A DNA stretch of 20,739 bases from a virus: the IMG/VR virus record IMGVR_UViG_3300031997_000081, positions 1 through 20,739 of that record; one strand, written 5' to 3'. The notes under the pieces were generated by a model. The model was given only the letters and a program-made list of their open reading frames with translations. It searched no databases and was not told where the DNA came from. Position 1 is the stretch's first letter, and every line of letters begins with the position of its first letter. Positions 10,447-17,104 of the stretch are shown here, one piece after another. The position numbers and the translations under genes are program-made.

Positions 10447-10679
10447 TGTGATTTATATTCTTCCAAAGAACCGTGTGGAAATTTTAGAAAAGCCGCCAAT
10501 TTATCTTCATCATCTTTAATTTCAAATAATATCTTATAGTTGACTATATATTGAAAATGTTCATTATTTACGCCATAGATACTAATTACCTTACATGGGG
10601 TAAATCCATATTCCAGAATAATTTCTTTGGCTACTTCTAAAGGAGCCCATGCTTCACATGTAATTGCTAAGGTTCTCAT
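10443..10679 (-). CDS. Predicted ferredoxin-like-fold paralogue
   Basis: The 78-residue product begins MRTLAITCEAWAPLEVAKEI (strand, helix), continues CKVISIYGVNNEHFQYIV and has signature YKILFEIKDDEDKLAAFL with a short tail. ATGA overlap at both ends. Function unknown; assigned to the cluster on element order and motif only. Confidence 0.6.
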   Translation of the reverse strand: MRTLAITCEAWAPLEVAKEIILEYGFTPCKVISIYGVNNEHFQYIVNYKILFEIKDDEDKLAAFLKFPHGSLEEYKSQ

Positions 10680-10891
10680 TTCTGTTTATAATCTGTCTGG
10701 AAATCCAACTTGTGCCTAAGCTTCACAGATAATGCCTGCTCTGGAGACACAATGACACCAAATCTAATAACCGTTTGTTTGGTAATCCAATCATAGTGTT
10801 CTTCATATCCAGGGAAGATTTTTTGCTCACGCAGCCACTCAAGTTCGGCTGCTTGATTTTCCTTGTTGACATGATAGATTAGAGTAATCAT
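10676..10891 (-). CDS. Predicted ferredoxin-like-fold paralogue
   Basis: The 71-residue product begins MITLIYHVNKENQAAELEWL (strand, helix), then EEHYDWITKQT and signature VIRFGVIVSPEQALSVKL before a short charged end. The ATG shares a base with the upstream TAA (TAATG). This compact member lacks a clear final strand. Function unknown. Confidence 0.62.
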   Translation of the reverse strand: MITLIYHVNKENQAAELEWLREQKIFPGYEEHYDWITKQTVIRFGVIVSPEQALSVKLRHKLDFQTDYKQK

Positions 10892-11061
10892 TACCGTTTC
10901 CAGACATTTTTAGATCCAAATTTCAATTTTAGAAAAACTAAGTCTTCTTCGGGTACCTCAAGTATAACGAGAACCTTTCCACTACCGGGTGTAAAATGTG
11001 TTCCTATGATCTTAAGACTTTTATCCGACAGAAAAGTCGGATAATCATTCCTATCAATCAT
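10891..11061 (-). CDS. Predicted cluster paralogue, start uncertain
   Basis: From ATG 11061 the product is 56 residues, starting MIDRNDYPTFLSDKSLKIIG and carrying the signature VLVILEVPEEDLVFLKL. If translation began at TTG 11079, inside the carboxypeptidase gene, a first strand LIAINLMID would be gained and the fold would match the neighbours better. No good Shine-Dalgarno decides between them. It follows the carboxypeptidase stop by 4 bases. Confidence 0.55.
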   Translation of the reverse strand: MIDRNDYPTFLSDKSLKIIGTHFTPGSGKVLVILEVPEEDLVFLKLKFGSKNVWKR

Positions 11062-11065
11062 CAAG

Positions 11066-11854
11066 TTAATTGCTATCAAGGCCTTTAACCAACCTTTCCA
11101 TATCCGGAATGCGAGTCTTTGAATTCTTGCTTCCAAGCAATATGAGTATTCGTTGTCCGGCATTTGTATTTAGGATCATAACAAGGCATCCACCTGCCGG
11201 TTTTGTATAACCAGTCTTGGATAATGAAATGTCAAGTGTATTTGTCAGTGGATTGGTGTTCTTTACCTTGATAGATTTACCATTTGTATGAATTTCAATA
11301 AATGGCATACTGGATACATGTGTAATAACAGGATCTTGGGCTGCTACAATCATTAGTTTGAGAAGATCGTTAGCGGTGCTCGTATTCTCGGCTGAGAGCC
11401 CGGTAGGTTCCGAATAATGTGTACTGAACATTCCGAGTTCATTCGCACGGGCATTCATTTTATCGATACAATCTGGGAGATTAGTACATAATACCTGAGC
11501 TGCAAGATTATCGGACTTCACCAGCGCCAACATCAATAGATCTCTGCGTGTTAGTGTTTTTACCTTCTTTGGAATACTACTTTGAACTTCGCGCTTGGTA
11601 GGAATCTCGAGATCATCTTCGAGATTTTGTTCAGATGCGAGTAATCCAACCATTAGTTTACTAATAGAAGCAATAGGGAGTATTGCGTCCATATCGTGTT
11701 CTTTGAGCACCACGCCTGCCGAATCAGCAATGATATAACTCTTCGCACTAAATTCCGGAATAGGATATTTTTTCTTTTGCGGTTGTTTGACTCGTGCATC
11801 GGCAGTGCCTACCATGGCAAGTGTCAGAGCAAGAGTTGTAAGGAGAAATCTCAT
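11066..11854 (-). CDS. D-alanyl-D-alanine carboxypeptidase (PBP5/peptidase S11 family), secreted
   Basis: The 262-residue protein has a signal peptide (MRFLLTTLALTLAMVGTADA) and all three active-site motifs of low-molecular-weight penicillin-binding proteins: S63-I-S-K66 in PIASISKLM, S114-D-N, and K213-T-G in SKTGYTKPAGG. EPTGLS is a further family hallmark. It stops soon after the transpeptidase-fold domain, so the PBP5 C-terminal domain and membrane anchor are absent. In the periplasm it should trim the terminal D-Ala of stem peptides or cut D,D-cross-links. It has a strong promoter with only five bases between -10 box and ATG, a predicted leaderless message like that of the SleB-type gene. 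A phage enzyme of this kind could remodel the wall for lysis, infection exclusion or survival. Confidence 0.93.
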   Translation of the reverse strand: MRFLLTTLALTLAMVGTADARVKQPQKKKYPIPEFSAKSYIIADSAGVVLKEHDMDAILPIASISKLMVGLLASEQNLEDDLEIPTKREVQSSIPKKVKTLTRRDLLMLALVKSDNLAAQVLCTNLPDCIDKMNARANELGMFSTHYSEPTGLSAENTSTANDLLKLMIVAAQDPVITHVSSMPFIEIHTNGKSIKVKNTNPLTNTLDISLSKTGYTKPAGGCLVMILNTNAGQRILILLGSKNSKTRIPDMERLVKGLDSN

Positions 11855-11859
11855 ATTTT

Positions 11860-11888
11860 ATTATACTAAAATATGATAGATTTGTCAA
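11860..11888 (-). promoter_or_regulatory. Consensus sigma-70 promoter giving a leaderless mRNA (carboxypeptidase)
   Basis: TTGACA (11883-11888) and TATAAT (11860-11865) are perfect, 17 bases apart. AAAAT is all that separates the -10 box from the ATG at 11854. The spacer contains the stop codon of the upstream gene. Confidence 0.88.
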
Positions 11889-12183
11889 ACGGCTTAATGA
11901 ACAACGAATCCTTTAAATGGAATTCATCGTTTAGGCCAAGATTTCTTGTTATATCTGTGTCCCAGGTAGCAAGAATATTAGTTGATACAATATAGAAAAC
12001 GGTAAGAGATTCAGAATCAAATATATACTCAATCGTCCTATCCACTATTAGATATGGTGAGACCTCAGTCGGTCGTTGTATTAGGGTCCATATTTTTCCG
12101 GTGCATGAATAACGATCGAGTATTCTAAATTCCTCAATAGTGACTAGTGAATTATTCTTTAGGATAAGACTAATTTCTTTCAC
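11866..12183 (-). CDS. Unknown beta-rich protein, GTG start
   Basis: The 105-residue product begins MKEISLILKNNSLVTIEEF, contains long hydrophobic strands (TIEYIFDSESLTVFYIV) and ends FIKPFDKSIIF. No signal peptide is evident. GTG at 12183 is the only reasonable start and has a distant AGGA. Its stop lies inside the carboxypeptidase promoter. No family recognised. Confidence 0.6.
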   Translation of the reverse strand: MKEISLILKNNSLVTIEEFRILDRYSCTGKIWTLIQRPTEVSPYLIVDRTIEYIFDSESLTVFYIVSTNILATWDTDITRNLGLNDEFHLKDSLFIKPFDKSIIF

Positions 12184-12193
12184 TTCGCATCAT

Positions 12194-12577
12194 TTATCCT
12201 GTTATAAGACCTTGTTCTGACGATTGCCATAGTGGGCCGACAGAAACCCTGCCGTAGGTCTTTACTGGTGCTGTAAGTGTAGTTCCATCATCGAGCCTGA
12301 AACTAATATGACCGGCGCGATTATTATCGTACAGAAAATTATCTGTCACCATGACCATAAAGGTTCCCATAGTATTATCTACGAGTATCATATCTCTTGT
12401 GGTAAATTTTACACTTGCAGGATGTTCTGGATACCAATTGACGGAGATAATCCTGTCAAGGTCTGACCCAGTGACTTTGAAGTAGCTCGGAACGCCATTG
12501 GTAATTACGATGCCAACTATCCCCGAGCCATTGAATGGTGAACCTGGTAACGAAAGTATTGATGCGATAGTTGTCAT
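12194..12577 (-). CDS. Ig/TIG-like beta-sandwich protein, possibly structural
   Basis: From ATG 12577 (a TTG one codon earlier is possible) the 127-residue protein is rich in strands: GIVGIVITNGVPSYFKVTG, DRIISVNWYPEHPASVKF, GTFMVMVTDNFLYDNNRAG and TAPVKTYGRVSVGPLW. VNWYP, strand spacing and the Gly/Asn turns suggest an IPT/TIG or Ig-like fold, as used on phage capsids and tails. This is inference from pattern. It has no signal peptide, in keeping with a virion part. A Shine-Dalgarno is not obvious. Confidence 0.55.
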   Translation of the reverse strand: MTTIASILSLPGSPFNGSGIVGIVITNGVPSYFKVTGSDLDRIISVNWYPEHPASVKFTTRDMILVDNTMGTFMVMVTDNFLYDNNRAGHISFRLDDGTTLTAPVKTYGRVSVGPLWQSSEQGLITG

Positions 12578-12600
12578 CAACTATTTATCGCAAAAGGAAT

Positions 12601-12876
12601 CTATCTCCTATACTTGTCTTTTAGTTCATCCGAGATATACGAGATACGCATTTTTCCAGCAAGTGCTGGGTTCTGGAGTTTGATGAGCGAAGCAGTCACG
12701 GAATTGATTTTTCCAGAGACTCGTTTATAGTTCCAGTGAAGACCGTCATCGTCTTCTTCATATTCATCGTCGCACTTGATAAGCCTAAAATCATCACCAA
12801 GCGCAGTGAGTTTACGGAGCTCTTTGTAATATTCATCTAATGTGAATAGAAATTCAACTAAGACAAATTCTTTCAT
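12601..12876 (-). CDS. Unknown small protein, distant cluster paralogue
   Basis: The 91-residue protein starts MKEFVLVEFLFTLDEYYKEL (strand, helix). It has an acidic loop CDDEYEEDDDGLHWNY and a strand-helix pair RVSGKINSVTASLIKLQ. The element order matches the family at 8552-11061, with a weak signature. ATGA overlap with the secreted protein upstream. Function unknown. Confidence 0.55.
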   Translation of the reverse strand: MKEFVLVEFLFTLDEYYKELRKLTALGDDFRLIKCDDEYEEDDDGLHWNYKRVSGKINSVTASLIKLQNPALAGKMRISYISDELKDKYRR

Positions 12877-13385
12877 AGTTGTGTTTTACATGCTGAATTG
12901 AACTCAGCGAACTTGAAGTCTTTGAGGTCAAACACAACAACATATTTGGAGAAATCATTTCCTTCCCACGAAAATTTGATTGTCTTTCCTTGTTTCATAG
13001 CAGCAATAAGAGAGGGTTGATCCACGGTATTAGAATAGAGTAATGAACCTTCGTGATACCATTTTTCATTCAATCCAGCGGTATTATCCACCGTAATATT
13101 TATTTCGTGCATTGGATTTACCATTAGCGGTCCGTTCCAAAACACAGCAATTATAGGAGAAGCATTTTCCTTGCTCTTTGTAGAGCAAACAAACCGAAGC
13201 CCGGCGGCAAAGTGGTAACCACTTTGCCGTGTCCTGGACATTATTCCACGGGCATACACATGATAGATATATCCGACGGTTTCTTTATTGGTATTAGATA
13301 CCGTAGATAAGGACCATGCTGAACTTTGCCCCAATGAGGGAAATGAAGACATCGCAATAAGCATACCAGCAATAAAAGTTTTCAT
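12873..13385 (-). CDS. Secreted protein, possibly IalB/TagO-like
   Basis: The 170-residue protein has a clear signal peptide (MKTFIAGMLIAMSSFPSLGQ) and a beta-rich mature part: GLRFVCSTKS, IAVFWNGPLMVN, INITVDNTAG, a helix SLIAAMKQGKTIKFSW and FDLKDFKFAEFNSAC. Two cysteines at the two ends of the domain, a GKTIKFSW strand and a closing FDL...C helix resemble periplasmic IalB- or TagO-type domains. This is pattern recognition, not a firm match. AGGA precedes the start, and a promoter overlaps that of the divergent plus-strand gene. Confidence 0.6.
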   Translation of the reverse strand: MKTFIAGMLIAMSSFPSLGQSSAWSLSTVSNTNKETVGYIYHVYARGIMSRTRQSGYHFAAGLRFVCSTKSKENASPIIAVFWNGPLMVNPMHEINITVDNTAGLNEKWYHEGSLLYSNTVDQPSLIAAMKQGKTIKFSWEGNDFSKYVVVFDLKDFKFAEFNSACKTQL

Positions 13386-13386
13386 A

Positions 13387-13415
13387 TTGGTTCCTAAGGT
13401 ATTATAGTGTATAAT
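13387..13415 (+). promoter_or_regulatory. Plus-strand promoter for the glycosyltransferase-like gene
   Basis: TTGGTT (13387-13392) and a perfect TATAAT (13410-13415) are 17 bases apart. The leader to ATG 13469 would be about 45 bases. Confidence 0.55.
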
Positions 13416-13434
13416 TTATTACAAAATATGTCAA
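13406..13434 (-). promoter_or_regulatory. Minus-strand promoter for the secreted protein gene
   Basis: TTGACA (13429-13434) lies 17 bases from TACACT (13406-13411). A perfect TATAAT (13401-13406) is also present but at a 22-base spacing. The site overlaps the divergent plus-strand promoter by ten bases, so the two should exclude each other. Confidence 0.55.
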
Positions 13435-13468
13435 TGGAATCAGGTAAATAACATAGCATTTAACATTT

Positions 13469-14527
13469 ATGTCACAGAATATTTATATCCTCACAGATTC
13501 AAAAACTAAACCGCTTGCTGATCGTATTGGCAAGCAAATATCAGTGAATGGAATATTTGAATCTGAAGGGTTGGAACTAAATGAAACCGTATTATTCAAT
13601 ATGGCCAAAGAATGCCCGACCGAATATTTCTATGTCGTATTATCTTCAAAGGAAATAATCTTTTCCGAATCTGCGTTTAACTTTAAACCTCCACACTGGG
13701 ATAATGTTTATTTACATATGTGGAATAATGATCCAGTGGTAAGACTCTTTAATACCAAATTGGTAAAAAATAATCCATCTGCCTATACAGACAAAAAATT
13801 AATAGCAGGGGAGATAAAATTAAAGAAGATAATCAAACCTATGTTTGAATATCCTTTATTCGATATTATATTTCTAAGCTATGATGAATTCGCAGCAGAT
13901 GAGAATTTTAAGAAATTAAAAACACGATTCCCGCGAGCTAAAAGAATAAATGGTGTAAAGGGTATTCGCGAAGCACATAAAGCCGCAGCAAAAATAGCTT
14001 CGACATCCATGTTTTATGTTGTTGATGCTGATGCTGAAATTAATCCTGCCTTTACTTTTAATTCACAACTCGAATACATTAACATCAATACGGTGTATAT
14101 TTGGCACTCAAAGAATCCAGTAAATAATTTAGAATATGGATATGGTGGAGTAAAATTATTCCCCACTCATGCTGTACTTTCATATACAGGTTCGGCCGTT
14201 GATTTCACTACCAGTGTGACTGATAATGTTAAGGTAATACCGGAAGTAGCAAATATCACCTGTTTTGATACTGATCCATTCTCAGCATGGAGAAGCGCAT
14301 TTAGAGAATGCGTTAAGTTATCAACAGGTATCATAAATGGACAACTTAGCCAAGAAACTAAGGAGAGACTTGATATCTGGTGTACGGTCGGAAATGGGGA
14401 ATTTGGGGATTTTTCCATTGCTGGAGCCATTGAAGGTACAGCATTTGGCACCGCACATATAGGTCAACCGGATATGCTCCGGTTGATTAATGATTTTGAG
14501 TGGTTAGAAAAGAAGTTTAATTCTTAA
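13469..14527 (+). CDS. Glycosyltransferase-like protein with duplicated module
   Basis: This 352-residue protein is one of few plus-strand genes. The second half has a GT-A-type core: FDIIFLSYDE, NGVKGIREAHKAAAKIA, MFYVVDADAEI (DxD at residues 186-188, the usual metal and nucleotide-sugar site), VYIWHSKNP and YGYGGVKLFP. The first 120 residues repeat the layout (NIYILTD, a helix LFNMAKECP, YFYVVLSSKEIIF, DNVYLHMWN) but lack DxD, so it looks like an ancient duplication with one active copy. The substrate could be DNA, a virion protein or host glycan; the sequence does not tell. The gene is AT-rich, has its own promoter and converges on 14524. Confidence 0.7.
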   Translation: MSQNIYILTDSKTKPLADRIGKQISVNGIFESEGLELNETVLFNMAKECPTEYFYVVLSSKEIIFSESAFNFKPPHWDNVYLHMWNNDPVVRLFNTKLVKNNPSAYTDKKLIAGEIKLKKIIKPMFEYPLFDIIFLSYDEFAADENFKKLKTRFPRAKRINGVKGIREAHKAAAKIASTSMFYVVDADAEINPAFTFNSQLEYININTVYIWHSKNPVNNLEYGYGGVKLFPTHAVLSYTGSAVDFTTSVTDNVKVIPEVANITCFDTDPFSAWRSAFRECVKLSTGIINGQLSQETKERLDIWCTVGNGEFGDFSIAGAIEGTAFGTAHIGQPDMLRLINDFEWLEKKFNS

Positions 14528-14859
14528 CAGAAAGTTCCGAGGATTTTTTCAACTGCCTCGTTAATATCCTTTTCAAGTACATCAGTGTTAATAAATATCT
14601 TAACATCTCTCATCTTCTTAAATGAATCTTCCATAACATCCCAAGAAACATTTTTATTCATTGGAATTGGGTGCGTTATTTCGTTTCCCTTAAGTTCAAC
14701 AACATTCCCATCATAATACTGAACTAGAATTTGTTCAACATACTTGGCGGGTATTTCTTTAGCGTCAATCTCTTTTACAATACGATCGAAGACAGAAGGT
14801 TTAGCAATTCTACTAATCGCTTTGTCAAGATTGAAACTTGTTGTCGTCTTTTTAGTCAT
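14524..14859 (-). CDS. Unknown protein
   Basis: The 111-residue product begins MTKKTTTSFNLDKAISRIA. It has a helix DRIVKEIDAKEIPAKYVEQI, strands NVVELKGNEI, and an end KIFINTDVLEKDINEAVEKIL. GGGAG lies seven bases before the ATG. It overlaps the convergent glycosyltransferase-like gene by four bases at the stop codons. The T4-late-like box TATAAATA is upstream (14882-14889). No family recognised. Confidence 0.62.
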   Translation of the reverse strand: MTKKTTTSFNLDKAISRIAKPSVFDRIVKEIDAKEIPAKYVEQILVQYYDGNVVELKGNEITHPIPMNKNVSWDVMEDSFKKMRDVKIFINTDVLEKDINEAVEKILGTFC

Positions 14860-14881
14860 TAGACATCTCCCGGCTACCTTC

Positions 14882-14889
14882 TATTTATA
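14882..14889 (-). promoter_or_regulatory. T4-late-like -10 box
   Basis: TATAAATA, the T4 late promoter core, lies 22 bases before the ATG at 14859, with no -35 box. One 8-base match may be chance; the other genes here do not show it. Confidence 0.25.
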
Positions 14890-14892
14890 TGA

Positions 14893-14920
14893 AAAATGGC
14901 TGGGTTTAACCAGCCATTTT
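14893..14920. terminator. Intrinsic terminator after the charged AT-hook-like gene
   Basis: AAAATGGCTGG (14893-14903) pairs with CCAGCCATTTT (14910-14920), 11 bp around a 6-base loop, and the A/T ends supply U tracts on both strands. It lies 14 bases past the stop at 14935. Confidence 0.85.
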
Positions 14921-14934
14921 ATGGTAGTACGGGT

Positions 14935-15660
14935 TTAGGCTGATGCCCTAGCTGCATCGCGCTTCAACTTTGCGGCAACCTTAGCATCGAGAATAGTTTC
15001 AACCTTCTCAACCTTAGTTTCTGCTGCCTTACGTTGGTCGCGTTCTTTTCGCTTTGCCTTACGTTCTTCAAGCTTTTCGGCCTTTAGTTCATCTGGCGTT
15101 GTTGGACGGCCGCGACCTGGTTTCAATTCAGGTGCGAGTGCATATGCTTCTTCGCGTTTAGCAGATGCGTCAGCTTCTAACAATTCAGCTTGGGTGATAA
15201 GACCCTTTGCGACACCTACAGGATCTCTCATTGCCGATGCCACGGTTTCTTCTACCGTTGTTAGAGAATCGCGAGCCTGTTTAGCTTTGTATTCTGCTAC
15301 CTTGCCATCGATAGTAGCATTGATAAGTTCCAATGGTACTGCTTGACCTGGTAGTGGAAGCATCTTGATGTTTGATACAGGTTCCTTACGCAAAAATCCA
15401 CGTTGGTGAAGAGCTGTTAGGCAATTCAATCCATCGGGGAATGTTCTACGATTCAGCACTTCATAGAAATCATTAGTTTCTACTGCTTCTCTACTATTTA
15501 GACATTGAATGAGGTAATCATGATAGCTGTCTGGAAGGCGTTCTGTTTCGACAATCAAGCAACTTGAATCATCATTTGGAAGCTTTCTAAATACAACGGC
15601 TACACGAACTCCGGTGTTGGCGAGTTGCCCCGCATGTTTTTTCAATCCTTCGATTGCCAT
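14935..15660 (-). CDS. Unknown protein with charged coiled-coil tail and AT-hook-like motif
   Basis: The 241-residue protein has a globular N-terminus (MAIEGLKKHAGQLANTGVRV, AVVFRKLPNDDSSCLIVETE, FPDGLNCLTALHQRGFL), about residues 1-100. A long charged helical region follows, rich in Ala, Lys and Glu. PGRGRPTT near residue 181 looks like an AT hook, and KLEERKAKRKERDQRKA is strongly basic. DNA or RNA binding is plausible, but a scaffold-like role cannot be excluded. It has a good ribosome-binding site (AAGGAG) and is followed by a strong terminator. It forms an operon with the Ala-rich gene upstream. Confidence 0.68.
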   Translation of the reverse strand: MAIEGLKKHAGQLANTGVRVAVVFRKLPNDDSSCLIVETERLPDSYHDYLIQCLNSREAVETNDFYEVLNRRTFPDGLNCLTALHQRGFLRKEPVSNIKMLPLPGQAVPLELINATIDGKVAEYKAKQARDSLTTVEETVASAMRDPVGVAKGLITQAELLEADASAKREEAYALAPELKPGRGRPTTPDELKAEKLEERKAKRKERDQRKAAETKVEKVETILDAKVAAKLKRDAARASA

Positions 15661-15671
15661 ATTTTCTCCTT

Positions 15672-15689
15672 AAAGGGCCGAAGCCCCTT
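15672..15689 (-). terminator. Stable UUCG hairpin between two co-oriented genes
   Basis: Minus strand AAGGGGC-TTCG-GCCCTTT, with a C(UUCG)G tetraloop and one G.U. It lies 2 bases after the upstream stop and directly before the AAGGAG of the next gene. It lacks a long U tract, so it may partly terminate or protect the upstream message. Confidence 0.6.
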
Positions 15690-15691
15690 GA

Positions 15692-15991
15692 TTATGCTGC
15701 GGGTGTTTCTGCTGTGGCTGGTGCAGCGGCCTTTGCTTCTTCTTCTTTCTTCTGTGTGCTTTCAACATAAGCTAAGAATCCCGATAGCTTGTTGTAAGCG
15801 TCGCCTACCTGTGAAAGTTCGCCGGCTTGGAATGCGCCGCGACGTGAAGCCAAATCAACAATACGAGCAAGGAGTTGAAGATCAGCAATAGTAAGCTGAA
15901 CTGGTTCCATTGTTGTGGTTGTTGGTGCCTCTGGCGCTGCGGTAACTGCTGCTGGTGCTGCTGATGCAGCCTTTGTCTTCTTTGTTGCCAT
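15692..15991 (-). CDS. Small Ala-rich phage protein with conserved helical core
   Basis: The start at 15991 (MATKKTKAASAAP) has GGAG at ideal distance; a start at 16027 would add 12 residues without a good site. Of 99 residues, the first 30 and last 20 are Ala/Pro/Thr-rich and probably disordered. The centre LTIADLQLLARIVDLASRRG, then GAFQAGELSQVGDAYNKL, is a pattern I associate with phage proteins of unknown role, including T4-like ones. High expression is plausible given the strong translation signal. It may be virion-associated, but nothing here proves it. Confidence 0.7.
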   Translation of the reverse strand: MATKKTKAASAAPAAVTAAPEAPTTTTMEPVQLTIADLQLLARIVDLASRRGAFQAGELSQVGDAYNKLSGFLAYVESTQKKEEEAKAAAPATAETPAA

Positions 15992-16017
15992 TTTTATCTC
16001 CATGTATGGTTGGTTAG

Positions 16018-16032
16018 AGAGAATCATTCTCT
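16018..16032. other. Operator-like dyad upstream of the Ala-rich gene
   Basis: AGAGAAT-C-ATTCTCT is a perfect 7-bp inverted repeat with one central base, about 27 bases before the ATG at 15991. It could be a repressor site or a leader hairpin with too small a loop to fold. No consensus promoter is visible nearby. Confidence 0.4.
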
Positions 16033-16122
16033 GCTATGATTACTTATCATCTATACCAAAATATTCTGATTTTATTGGACGAAAACCGGTTCTTTTTGAT
16101 ATTGTATAGGGTTATATCGTGA

Positions 16123-16149
16123 AGAAAGGGGCTCTTAGAGCCCCTTTCT
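16123..16149. terminator. Strong bidirectional hairpin after the HNH gene
   Basis: AGAAAGGGGCTC (16123-16134) pairs perfectly with GAGCCCCTTTCT (16138-16149) around TTA. It lies 21 bases past the HNH stop at 16170. The U content of the flank is modest on the minus strand. Confidence 0.75.
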
Positions 16150-16169
16150 ATGCTGCTTTAACGCAGGTT

Positions 16170-16763
16170 TTACTTCTTACTATGACCATCAACGCCAGGT
16201 TGTGGCATCACCTTGATAAGATGTTCCGGCCAATCGATGTAAAAAGCCCACTCTGCATCACGAAGATGTATCGGCAAAGTCTTTCTCTTTGCTAAGATTT
16301 CGTAATACGTTGGCCTCTTTGGCATCTTCTTTGGAACGATCTTCGCATCATTACCCTTCTGGCTGTTACATTCCTTACAGGATGCACAGACGTTGGTCCA
16401 GGTAGTCTTACCACCAGATGACCGGGGTACGACGTGGTCAAGCGTCAATTCAGACAGCTTAACCTTGCCGTGTTGCTCCTTACATCTCCAGGTTGTTTGA
16501 AGTTGGCAAGTGAAATCATCACGAAGGTAGACGTTGGAACGACTATATTTCAGGTGCTTACTCCACTTGACCTGTTCCGTAGCAATGATGATTGAAGGGA
16601 CTTTCATCTCCAGATGTTGTGATCTGATAGTCCAGTGCTCGTATTCTTTCAGGATACGAACCTTCTCAAGAAACACAAGACGCATGGCCACTTGCCATGT
16701 TACCACAGAAAGCGGTACATGAGATAGTGGGGTGCCGTCAGCGTTTAGAAGTAAGGTATCCAT
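16170..16763 (-). CDS. HNH endonuclease, bacterial/phage free-standing type
   Basis: The 197-residue protein has the N-terminal block of this HNH family (LLLNADGTPLSHVPLSVVTW, MRLVFLEKVRILKEY, MKVPSIII), then NVYLRDDFTCQ. The nuclease core is LTLDHVVPRSSGGKTTWTN (D109-H110), then CASCKECNSQKGN (N133). The usual CxxC before LTLDH is altered: TCQLQTTWRCKEQHG spreads the cysteines, so the first zinc half-site may differ. The N-terminal extension is like host-genome HNH proteins rather than simple homing endonucleases. GGTGA precedes the ATG. It could act in recombination, DNA degradation or packaging. Confidence 0.88.
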   Translation of the reverse strand: MDTLLLNADGTPLSHVPLSVVTWQVAMRLVFLEKVRILKEYEHWTIRSQHLEMKVPSIIIATEQVKWSKHLKYSRSNVYLRDDFTCQLQTTWRCKEQHGKVKLSELTLDHVVPRSSGGKTTWTNVCASCKECNSQKGNDAKIVPKKMPKRPTYYEILAKRKTLPIHLRDAEWAFYIDWPEHLIKVMPQPGVDGHSKK

Positions 16764-16785
16764 AATTCACCATATTGTTGTATGC

Positions 16786-16800
16786 AGCCCGTCTTGGGCT
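16786..16800 (-). other. Short hairpin before the HNH gene
   Basis: AGCCC-AAGAC-GGGCT on the minus strand, just after the stop of the gene at 16805 and about 25 bases before the HNH start. No U tract follows. It may attenuate read-through into the HNH gene. Confidence 0.35.
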
Positions 16801-16804
16801 AGTG

Positions 16805-17104
16805 CTAGTTTACTTGAGACAGGCTCATGTCGTCAACTGATGTAAACCAATCTGCAAATTTTAGGTATTTTTGAAATTCGTCGGGAATTCCTTTGAGGCG
16901 CATTATGGTTGCATCCTCATCATTTACAAAATCTACACGAATAATATCATTCCATGCTGTTTTACCGCCGCCGTCTCCGGAAACTATAGCATATTTGATT
17001 TCGTTATTTCCTATCCTATCTGCCCAATCTTCAAAGAACATTCGAAGAACGTGTTTGTTATTTGGCGTAGCAATAAAATGTAAATATATGGAAGATCGAT
17101 ACAT
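16805..17104 (-). CDS. Predicted ferredoxin-like-fold protein with start codon in a hairpin
   Basis: From ATG 17104 the 99-residue product begins MYRSSIYLHFIATPNNKH (strand), then helix VLRMFFEDWADRIG, strand IKYAIVSGDGGG and the cluster signature IIRVDFVNDEDATIMRLKG. This matches the order and motif of the 8552-11061 family about 6 kb away. The ribosome-binding site AAAGGG and the ATG lie in a perfect 9-bp hairpin (17099-17122), which should restrict initiation unless opened by ribosomes finishing the upstream gene. Function unknown. Confidence 0.65.
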   Translation of the reverse strand: MYRSSIYLHFIATPNNKHVLRMFFEDWADRIGNNEIKYAIVSGDGGGKTAWNDIIRVDFVNDEDATIMRLKGIPDEFQKYLKFADWFTSVDDMSLSQVN

